Origin: Bacillota bacterium | GTDB lineage: Bacteria; Bacillota; Desulfitobacteriia; Desulfitobacteriales; Desulfitobacteriaceae | Direction of reading: 5' to 3' | Assembly: GCA_023390635.1 (NCBI GenBank) | Contig: JAEWCM010000199.1 | Span: 1 to 10,910, forward strand | Length of the DNA: 10,910 bases | In this document: piece by piece, positions 1-5,429 of the stretch | Layout: every line of letters starts with the position of its first letter | How positions within the stretch are numbered: position 1 is the first letter of the stretch | The notes under the pieces: model-generated | The model's input: only the letters and a program-made list of their open reading frames with translations | Told to the model about the DNA's origin: nothing | Database searches by the model: none | Made by a program: the position numbers and the translations under genes

Positions 1-1130
1 CTCAGAGGCAGCGGATTGACTCCCTGCCCCAGTTCCACCGTAAATCCAGGGCGGCGCCATGCGTAAATAAACCAATCCTTATAGCCGGCATAGCTGTCCA
101 CATAGCGGATCTGCTGATAACCACTCACCCTTGAAAACTCCGCCACGATTTTAGCCGATTCAGCCGGTTCCCGGCCTTCAAACCCCCAGTAAATCACCTG
201 ACCCTGAGTATGATAGGCTAAAACCCGGCTGAAATTACCGCGCCGGGTTAAATCCGCCAACGCTAGTGACTCGGGCTCAGAAAGAGGCGCATAGCCGGGA
301 AAGTCCCGTGGCGCAGGAGACTTTATTTTCCGTTCCGCTTCCTTCTCCCAAAGGGCAGGAAACTGGTCATTGAGATCTACTCCCCGTATATTGGCTTTCC
401 ACCCGGAAAAGTCTGTATTTCCTCCATTAATCTGCATCACCCGGCTGTGATACGGTTCGGCGGCAGGAGCTCCATGAATCACCAGATCCACTCCGTCCGG
501 GTTTACCATTGGAACGAGGGAAAGGAGGAGACTATTATAATACGCCATCACCCTTCTGCCCCTGATACTCTGATTATTGGTGAGAGCCAGCAGATACTCG
601 TTCAGGGTTTGCATCAGGATAGCACTAGTTATCCACTCATTGGCATGAAAAGAGGCATTCATATGTACTCTTTTGCTTCCCCTGCCGATTTGCAGCTCAT
701 GGAGTCCTTTACCCATAACAGAGCGGCCGATTTCCCTGTTCGCCACAAATGGATAAATGCTGATCAGCCGCTCCAAATCTGCCTTTAGAGTCTCAAAGTC
801 GTAAGGACGGCGGCCTTTGACCACAGGCTCCGTCACTTTACGGGGCAGCTTAATCTGCTGTCCCACCTGCAAAAGATCGGGATTGATTCCCTGGTTGACT
901 AAAAGAATCCCTTCACCCTCTATCCCCCTCTGCCTGCCGATCCGCCATAAGCTGTCTCCCCGTTGGACTATGTAATTTTCTGCCACATATCCGGGAATAC
1001 TGATTCTCTGGCCAACCTGCAGATTATCGGGATTAGCGGATCGGTTTGAATCAAGCAACAGAAAAAAAGGTATTTTAAACAGCTCACTATAGAACCATAA
1101 ACTGTCTCCCCGCCTTACACGGACGTCCAT
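1..1130 (-). CDS. LysM-LysM-M14 zinc peptidase, probable gamma-D-glutamyl-L-diamino acid endopeptidase (3' end outside window)
   Basis: Predicted peptidoglycan hydrolase that would cut peptide stems between gamma-D-Glu and the diamino acid. 376 codons are visible and the reading frame stays open at the left edge, so the C-terminus is missing. Residues 1-46 and about 52-97 are two LysM wall-binding repeats, each with an RGDSLW motif and a NPD-LQVGQ-I-(I/L)P ending. From about residue 105 the rest is an M14 carboxypeptidase fold: zinc ligands H162 and E165 in FHANEW, substrate-binding NPDGV, third zinc ligand H307 in YHTQG, and catalytic E366 in FTVELGQG. As E366 is visible, little should be missing. 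The start ATG (1128-1130) has AAGGTGA seven bases upstream. No signal peptide is present, as in Bacillus sphaericus endopeptidase I (two LysM plus M14, linked to sporulation), the best family match. Exact bond specificity is inferred. Confidence 0.9.
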   Translation of the reverse strand, partial: MDVRVRRGDSLWFYSELFKIPFFLLLDSNRSANPDNLQVGQRISIPGYVAENYIVQRGDSLWRIGRQRGIEGEGILLVNQGINPDLLQVGQQIKLPRKVTEPVVKGRRPYDFETLKADLERLISIYPFVANREIGRSVMGKGLHELQIGRGSKRVHMNASFHANEWITSAILMQTLNEYLLALTNNQSIRGRRVMAYYNSLLLSLVPMVNPDGVDLVIHGAPAAEPYHSRVMQINGGNTDFSGWKANIRGVDLNDQFPALWEKEAERKIKSPAPRDFPGYAPLSEPESLALADLTRRGNFSRVLAYHTQGQVIYWGFEGREPAESAKIVAEFSRVSGYQQIRYVDSYAGYKDWFIYAWRRPGFTVELGQGVNPLPL

Positions 1131-1300
1131 TCCGTCTCACCTTCTCATGATGCAATCTACCTTAGCATATGTTTATAGCGGCAGAAATGATGATCAGGAC
1201 AAATAAAAGGGGGAAGGAAAAAACGGAGGGAAAGGAGAATTAGAATATAGGATAAAGGACTCAATCGGTATATTAAATAATTTTTGGAGGATGATTTGGA
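1131..1300. promoter_or_regulatory. Divergent intergenic region with sporulation-type -10 candidate and polypurine tract
   Basis: 170 bp between the minus-strand peptidase and the plus-strand membrane gene. On the minus strand, CATATGCTA (1163-1171) fits the CATANNNTA -10 of mother-cell sigma-K-type promoters and lies about 30 bases before the peptidase start, but no convincing -35 is visible. Bases 1205-1239 of the plus strand are purines with one exception (C1224). GGAGG at 1286-1290 serves the TTG start at 1301. No good sigma-A promoter was found for the rightward gene. All of this is motif reading only. Confidence 0.25.
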
Positions 1301-1993
1301 TTGAAAAAGCCAATTAATCTGCCCGCCCTTTATGCCTATCTGGTATGTGTCGTTATGCTGATTGCCTTCATCGTCTGCGGCACACAGCTGGTTCGCTCTG
1401 CTCTTAATCTGGCGATTCCTTCTCAGACTGATTCTTACTCTAATCTCAAATACGGATATGGAGATAATGTCACGGTAACCGTCGAGCCGGATGCCCAGGA
1501 GCTTTACGACAACACCCTTGCTTCCATGCAGCGCCAGGTTCAAATCAATGGTATGATTGCCGGAGTGGCTCAGCTCCTGGTCATCATTCCTATTTACTTT
1601 TATCATTGGCGGCTGGCTGAGCGCTATCGTAATCAGGAGCAAATCGACATCACTCTGAAGGAAATTTATCTTTTTACCGGTTCACTCATTACCCTTTCCA
1701 TCAGTGTGATCGCTTTCCTCACCGCAGTGGATACGCTGGTCGGACTGATTTTCGGTTCCCAAAGCTACCTGCCGGGCATAGAAAGCACTATCAAGGAAAA
1801 CTTATCTCAACAACAAAGTAACGTGGTCATCACTAAGGCACAGGTAGAAACTTTAATTTCTGAATCGAAAGCCACTTATTACTATCCCCGTCAGACTCTG
1901 ATCTCTCAATTCACGGCAATCATCATCGCTTTGCCCCTCTATTTCTGGCACTGGTCCATTGTGAAGAAAAGCTGCCGTCGTCCTGTCAGCTGA
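1301..1993 (+). CDS. Four-helix membrane protein with two similar halves (DUF5671-like), function unknown
   Basis: 230-residue integral membrane protein; I do not recognise a characterised homologue. It starts with TTG, ten bases after GGAGG; the nearby ATG at 1291 is in another frame. Predicted membrane segments lie at about residues 10-32, 84-101, 122-150 and 199-216. They form two helix-loop-helix halves, each with an extracytoplasmic-size loop of about 50 residues. Each half ends in a near-identical motif, IPIYFYHWRLAE (96-107) and LPLYFWHWSIVK (211-222), which points to internal duplication. The motif resembles DUF5671-type membrane domains, but this is from memory and not a search. No catalytic motif is visible. 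It lies upstream of tlp in the same direction with a 97-bp gap and no terminator between them. Confidence 0.8.
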   Translation: MKKPINLPALYAYLVCVVMLIAFIVCGTQLVRSALNLAIPSQTDSYSNLKYGYGDNVTVTVEPDAQELYDNTLASMQRQVQINGMIAGVAQLLVIIPIYFYHWRLAERYRNQEQIDITLKEIYLFTGSLITLSISVIAFLTAVDTLVGLIFGSQSYLPGIESTIKENLSQQQSNVVITKAQVETLISESKATYYYPRQTLISQFTAIIIALPLYFWHWSIVKKSCRRPVS

Positions 1994-2007
1994 TGCTTTT
2001 GTAAATT

Positions 2008-2038
2008 TGAATAAGGTGTCGTGCTTTCTCAAATAATA
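2008..2038 (+). promoter_or_regulatory. Candidate sigma-G (forespore) promoter of tlp
   Basis: TGAATA (2008-2013) matches the sigma-G -35 consensus, and AATAATA (2032-2038) matches the CATNNTA -10 except at its first base. The spacer is 18 bp, the sigma-G optimum. The start point would lie near 2045, about 46 bases before the tlp ATG. tlp genes are known to be transcribed in the forespore under sigma-G, which supports the call, but the motif is short and AT-rich. Confidence 0.4.
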
Positions 2039-2090
2039 TCCTTGTCAACCTATTAGATACCAATTGAAAAATGACAGGGAGGTAGAGAAC

Positions 2091-2318
2091 ATGGACCACA
2101 AACCGGATGACAGAAGGGACAATGTGAAAAACATTCAATCCAACATCAATCACACCATTCAAAACATGGAATTGGCTGAAGAAATGATGTCCAAAACAAG
2201 TGATCCTCACCACAAACAAGAGCTGGAAGAAAAAAACGAGCGGCGGGAAGCTGCTCTGAACAGCATGCGGGAAGAAATCCGTGATGAGGCTCTTGATAAA
2301 CAAAAAGGCCATTTTTAA
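2091..2318 (+). CDS. tlp: Small acid-soluble spore protein, Tlp family
   Basis: 75-residue, highly charged spore-core protein. The hallmarks of Tlp are all present: an N-terminal KPDDRRDNV, a middle TIQNMELAEE, and a C-terminal EKNERREAALNSMREEIRDE. It should be a mostly helical forespore protein made late in sporulation and degraded on germination; its precise role is unclear even in Bacillus. I chose the ATG at 2091 because GGGAGG ends eight bases before it and the conserved domain begins right there. The in-frame ATG at 2064 would add nine residues without a ribosome binding site of its own. No T-rich terminator follows. Its presence marks the host as a spore former. Confidence 0.92.
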   Translation: MDHKPDDRRDNVKNIQSNINHTIQNMELAEEMMSKTSDPHHKQELEEKNERREAALNSMREEIRDEALDKQKGHF

Positions 2319-2353
2319 AAGCAGACCCTTATGAAAGGTCTGAGAAGACCCGA

Positions 2354-2421
2354 AAGGGCAGCTTGACGCACAAAAGCGGAGGGATTGAGCCCTTCAGGGC
2401 GTTGTGCGTCAAGCTGCCCTT
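2354..2421. repeat. 68-nt element with a perfect 20-bp inverted repeat and nested hairpin
   Basis: 2354-2373 is exactly complementary to 2402-2421 (20 of 20 pairs). The 28-nt loop contains a second small stem, 2389-2392 with 2397-2400 around TTCA. Neither side has a run of Ts, so it is not a typical intrinsic terminator. It lies between the convergent tlp and rsgA genes, and rsgA has its own terminator nearby. AGACC/GGTCT words flank it (2322-2327, 2337-2342, 2346-2350, 2430-2435) and could form alternative outer pairings. It could be a REP-like or miniature mobile repeat, a 3'-end mRNA stabiliser, or a cruciform. One copy in the window cannot decide. Confidence 0.6.
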
Positions 2422-2525
2422 ACCTAAGACAGACCGACTGACAGGATGTCTCTACATAACGACAATCCCTTTTACTTTATCCGCCATCTGCCAGCGAGGG
2501 AAAAACCGGGTAATTCCTCAATTAT

Positions 2526-2569
2526 AAAAAATCGCCTACGGCAAGAAATACATCTGTTGCCGTAGGCGA
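2526..2569 (-). terminator. Intrinsic terminator of rsgA
   Basis: Read on the minus strand, a perfect 13-bp GC-rich stem (2557-2569 with 2532-2544) around a 12-nt loop is followed at once by six Ts (2531-2526). It begins 24 bases after the rsgA stop codon. Confidence 0.9.
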
Positions 2570-2592
2570 CTGAATATCATGATGTTTTCAGC

Positions 2593-3672
2593 CTATCGCC
2601 TTCTTTTATTCTTCGCGTACTGGGATGCCTGCTTCTTCGCTCCCTTGCTCCCAAACATCATTTTGACCTTTTCCTGTTCCAACTGGCGGGCCTTCAGGCC
2701 CTCATAAGCCATTTCCCTCTGCAGCTTTGTATAATTATCAAAGCGTTCCTGTACCAGTTCTCCGGCTTCAATGGCCGCTTTGACTGCACAGCCCGGCTCT
2801 GCAGTGTGGGAACAATCCCTGTACTTACAGCCTGAGGCCAGCTCTCCAATATCCTCAAAAGATCTGGACAAATTTCCCGAGTCAATCTGCAGTTCCCGCA
2901 TCCCGGGAGTATCGATCACAATTCCGCCGCCGGGTAAAATAAACATCTGGCGGGGTGTCGTGGTATGCCGGCCTTTATCATCGTCGCCGCGGATTTCCTG
3001 GGTACTCAAAACATCCCGGCCCATCAGCCGATTAATCAGTGTCGATTTTCCCACGCCGGACGATCCGATAAAAGCAATGGTTTCTCCCTCCGCAACGTAT
3101 GCAAGAATATCTTCATACCCGTCCCCCGTTATGCTGGAGCAAACCACAACATCCGTACCCACACTCACTGTGGAAATTTCCTCAAGCCTGACATGCAGAT
3201 CTTCACACAAATCCGCTTTGGTAAGAACGATTACCGGAATTGCCATGCTGGCCCAGGCTACCGCCAAATAGCGTTCAAGGCGGCGCAGATTAAAGTCTGA
3301 GTTTAAGGACATGCAGATAAAAACCCTGTCGATATTTGCCGCCACAATCTGCCCTGCGCGGGACGTTCCGGCCGCTTTTCGCTCAAAAATACTCTTGCGC
3401 CGGAGCACCTGATGAATCACTGCATTTCCCGTGCTTCCGTCCGTTCTGTCAATCATGACCCAGTCTCCCACAGCAGGAAAATCTGTTACTTCATTAGATT
3501 GATAAGCAATCTTCCCTGAAATGACAGCCCATAATTCCCCATCCTCGCTGACCACTCTATATAATTCACGATGCTGTTCAGTCACTCTGGCTGGAAACAG
3601 GCCTTTGTACAAAGTCGATTCCTGCTCAAAACGAGGGGTAAAACCATATCTTTTTAAATTGTTATCCTTCAT
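2593..3672 (-). CDS. rsgA: Ribosome small-subunit-dependent GTPase A (RsgA/YjeQ/YloQ)
   Basis: 359-residue circularly permuted GTPase that acts in late maturation of the 30S ribosomal subunit; cytoplasmic. Residues about 30-110 are the OB-fold, with AVGDWV at 67-72. The GTPase motifs appear in permuted order: G4 TKAD (151-154), G1 GSSGVGKST (203-211), switch region GRHTTT (234-239), G3 DTPG (254-257). The C-terminal zinc site is C282, C287, H289 and C295. A lysine/arginine-rich tail (about 335-359) ends in KNKRRR and probably contacts rRNA. It is slightly longer than the typical 290-350 residues, because of N-terminal and basic C-terminal extensions. The ATG has GGAGG six bases upstream. It appears to be a single-gene transcript with its own promoter and terminator. 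Its ribosome binding site lies in a hairpin (see 3679-3710). Confidence 0.95.
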   Translation of the reverse strand: MKDNNLKRYGFTPRFEQESTLYKGLFPARVTEQHRELYRVVSEDGELWAVISGKIAYQSNEVTDFPAVGDWVMIDRTDGSTGNAVIHQVLRRKSIFERKAAGTSRAGQIVAANIDRVFICMSLNSDFNLRRLERYLAVAWASMAIPVIVLTKADLCEDLHVRLEEISTVSVGTDVVVCSSITGDGYEDILAYVAEGETIAFIGSSGVGKSTLINRLMGRDVLSTQEIRGDDDKGRHTTTPRQMFILPGGGIVIDTPGMRELQIDSGNLSRSFEDIGELASGCKYRDCSHTAEPGCAVKAAIEAGELVQERFDNYTKLQREMAYEGLKARQLEQEKVKMMFGSKGAKKQASQYAKNKRRR

Positions 3673-3674
3673 TG

Positions 3675-3785
3675 CTATCCTCCAAAATAATTCAACAAGC
3701 CTTTTGGAGGGTAAAAGTTTAAATTATTTCTTTTCCCTCCCCTACCAGAACCTTTACAACAATCGGCGTATATAACATATTTCAT
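3675..3785 (-). CDS. Possible 36-residue leader ORF upstream of rsgA
   Basis: An ATG at 3785-3783 opens a 36-codon frame that ends in TAG at 3677-3675, only two bases before the rsgA ATG. Upstream is GGAAGGGG, a plausible but closely spaced ribosome binding site. The peptide begins MKYVIYADCCKG and is basic in the middle (GRGGKRNN); I recognise no family. The frame runs through the hairpin that hides the rsgA ribosome binding site, so its translation could open that hairpin and couple to rsgA. A frame this short can arise by chance, so coding status is unproven. Confidence 0.3.
   Translation of the reverse strand: MKYVIYADCCKGSGRGGKRNNLNFYPPKGLLNYFGG
3679..3710 (-). promoter_or_regulatory. 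Hairpin sequestering the rsgA ribosome binding site
   Basis: In the rsgA mRNA, CCTCCAAAA (3710-3702 complement strand) can pair perfectly over nine bases with TTTTGGAGG (3687-3679), across a 14-nt loop. The GGAGG in the second arm is the rsgA ribosome binding site, so the fold would block initiation. The left arm also copies the CCUCC of the 16S rRNA anti-Shine-Dalgarno. What opens the hairpin, whether leader translation or a protein, is inference. Confidence 0.5.
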
Positions 3786-3865
3786 TTCCCCTTCCGTACA
3801 AAAATTGAAGCAATGATTAAGCCCTGCTCAGATTAATTCAGCTCAATCAGGCTCATATCAGCGCT

Positions 3866-3895
3866 ATTATACCATTAAGACGCCGGCAATGCTAA
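3866..3895 (-). promoter_or_regulatory. Candidate sigma-A promoter of rsgA
   Basis: On the minus strand a perfect TATAAT (3871-3866) lies 18 bases after TTAGCA (3895-3890), a weak -35 with four of six consensus bases. Transcription from about 3859 would give a leader of roughly 187 nt containing the possible small ORF and the ribosome-binding-site hairpin. The site lies downstream of the dmsC stop, so it would make rsgA independent of the dms operon. No T-rich terminator was seen after dmsC, so some read-through into rsgA is possible. Confidence 0.45.
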
Positions 3896-3934
3896 CTTTT
3901 AAAGAAGCTGGTTCATGGCAGGATTGGGATATTA

Positions 3935-4810
3935 CTAACCGATCATCGTGGTAACTGCCGCAGCATAAAACACATAGCGGCCTAAAAATTCACCTGCTAA
4001 AATAAGAGCTAAGGCCAGATAAACAGTGGAGGCAGGGATTTTCAGACCTTTCTCTCCTCCTTGCTTATACAGAAAACAGGCAGCTGCGCCCAATCCCAGC
4101 GCAGAGAAAACCACATGGAGGATGAGCTGTATCAGATAGCTTCCGGTCAGCAGTTGGGCAGAGGCCTGAGCTGCTTCTGCTCCCCCATTCAGACCGGAGA
4201 TATAGATGGGTAAATAGATCAGAGGCAAGATCACTCCTGCCAGGCCTACCCAGCATATCTTCTTCAACAGTCTGTGAATTTCCGCCGGCATAGCATCTCC
4301 TTTTAATCCATATACCATCAAAGATATGGCCCCCGCTGCACCAAATACCAGAGTCGTCCCGTAAAATTCAATATATGTGTTCAAACTGCTCCATGCCGGT
4401 TTGACAGAAGAAGCGTAAGCACTTCCCATGGCAAATACAGCCACTAATCCCACTACAGCCGTAACCCAGCCCAGGGCATTGCCTTTGCCTTTTCTAAAGA
4501 GATAGATAACAGCAAGCAAAAGGACAAAGAATCCCCCGCTCAAGACAATTTCCCAGCTCAGCCAGGATGACCCTAGATTGATCATTGCCCGATAGGCTCC
4601 CAGGGGATCGCCAAGATGAAATAGGGAAAGAATCAGTCCCAGCCCTGCAACCGGTCCCAAAGCAATCAATCCCTTATTGGTGATTCGAACAGCGGATTCT
4701 CTATCTTTCTTTCCTAGGATTGCCCGTATCACAACTAACATGATAAAGCTGCCAATCCCTAATTGGAGAAGTAATGTGAACATCATTAGTGCCCATTCCT
4801 CTGCAAACAT
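3935..4810 (-). CDS. dmsC: DmsC-type membrane anchor, menaquinol-oxidising subunit
   Basis: 291-residue membrane anchor of a DMSO-reductase-type complex. It should hold DmsAB on the outer face of the membrane and take electrons from menaquinol. Eight membrane helices are predicted at about residues 8-32, 46-66, 84-105, 113-134, 148-168, 182-204, 223-247 and 260-286, the DmsC family pattern. H65 in the FHLGDP motif and E87 in SWEI fall at the same positions as residues studied around the E. coli DmsC quinol site. This is an alignment made by eye. The ATG has AAGGAGG seven bases upstream. It is the last gene of the operon, 67 bp after dmsB. This gap has its own ribosome binding site but no strong hairpin. 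No heme-binding signature was seen, as expected for DmsC. Confidence 0.9.
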   Translation of the reverse strand: MFAEEWALMMFTLLLQLGIGSFIMLVVIRAILGKKDRESAVRITNKGLIALGPVAGLGLILSLFHLGDPLGAYRAMINLGSSWLSWEIVLSGGFFVLLLAVIYLFRKGKGNALGWVTAVVGLVAVFAMGSAYASSVKPAWSSLNTYIEFYGTTLVFGAAGAISLMVYGLKGDAMPAEIHRLLKKICWVGLAGVILPLIYLPIYISGLNGGAEAAQASAQLLTGSYLIQLILHVVFSALGLGAAACFLYKQGGEKGLKIPASTVYLALALILAGEFLGRYVFYAAAVTTMIG

Positions 4811-4877
4811 TCCATAGCCTCCTTCTTTCCGAGTATTATTGCATGCTTAGTATTTATGGCATGGCTTAAAGCCTTTT

Positions 4878-5429
4878 CTATTTCCGCGCTTCCTGATTAG
4901 GATTTATGACTAAATTGGGACTGGTAAGCTTTGAGTCGGGCAAACCTTTTACATCGGCTATACTGCCGTATTTCTGCCGCAGTTCGTCAATATCTCCCAC
5001 TTGCAAAGCCCGAAGAGGGCAGGCAGCAACGCAGGCCGGTTCTTCCCCTTTTTCCTGCAGATCCACACACATGTCGCATTTGCCCGTTTTGCCCTCTGCC
5101 TCAATATATTGAGGCGCTCCATAGGGACATGACCAGGTACATAGCCTGCATCCGATGCACTTGTCTTTGTTTGGGGTAACAATGCCATCTTCTTTCCGTT
5201 TGGACAAGGCCCCGGTAGGACAGTTTTCAACACATTTGGGATGATCGCAGTGATTGCAGGCCATGGACATATGATAGGACCACGGTTTAGGGTAACTTCC
5301 CCCTTCAAAATCGTAGACTTTGCGGAATAACGTGCCTATTTTCAAGTTATTTTTATCCTTGCAGGTAATTTGGCATGCCTTGCAATGGGTGCATACTGCC
5401 ATATCGTAGTAAAAGCCCTTCTGTGCCAT
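4878..5429 (-). CDS. dmsB: DmsB-type electron-transfer subunit with four [4Fe-4S] clusters
   Basis: 183-residue iron-sulfur subunit that passes electrons from DmsC to DmsA. It has 16 cysteines in four ferredoxin groups: C13/C16/C19/C23, C58/C61/C66/C70, C91/C94/C97/C101 and C118/C121/C133/C137. The CIGCRLCTWSCPYGAPQY stretch (91-108) is the typical DmsB signature. The 11-residue gap between C121 and C133 is the usual insertion of this family. It has no signal peptide and should be exported attached to the Tat substrate DmsA. Its ATG follows the dmsA stop directly (TAAATG), and its ribosome binding site GGGGAGGTGA lies inside the dmsA end. The two subunits are therefore probably made in a coupled, near-equal ratio. 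Confidence 0.95.
   Translation of the reverse strand: MAQKGFYYDMAVCTHCKACQITCKDKNNLKIGTLFRKVYDFEGGSYPKPWSYHMSMACNHCDHPKCVENCPTGALSKRKEDGIVTPNKDKCIGCRLCTWSCPYGAPQYIEAEGKTGKCDMCVDLQEKGEEPACVAACPLRALQVGDIDELRQKYGSIADVKGLPDSKLTSPNLVINPNQEARK

Noticed and set aside
447..788. 113-codon plus-strand frame at the left end
   Set aside because: Antisense to the M14 peptidase, whose zinc-site residues lie in the same stretch.
1157..1642. 161-codon minus-strand frame over the membrane protein gene
   Set aside because: Overlaps the better supported plus-strand gene, which has GGAGG, four membrane segments and an internal repeat; the antisense frame shows no domain.
2771..3271. 166-codon plus-strand frame within rsgA
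   Set aside because: Antisense to conserved GTPase motifs; composition and lack of domain fit a shadow frame.
3836..3863. Three TGAGC words spaced 10 and 15 bases apart on the minus strand near the rsgA promoter
   Set aside because: Short words with uneven spacing and no palindromic form; chance is likely.
4811..4877. Possible hairpin in the dmsB-dmsC gap (GGCT/AGCC)
   Set aside because: Only four to five pairs with a tiny loop and no T-run; too weak to call a terminator or regulator.
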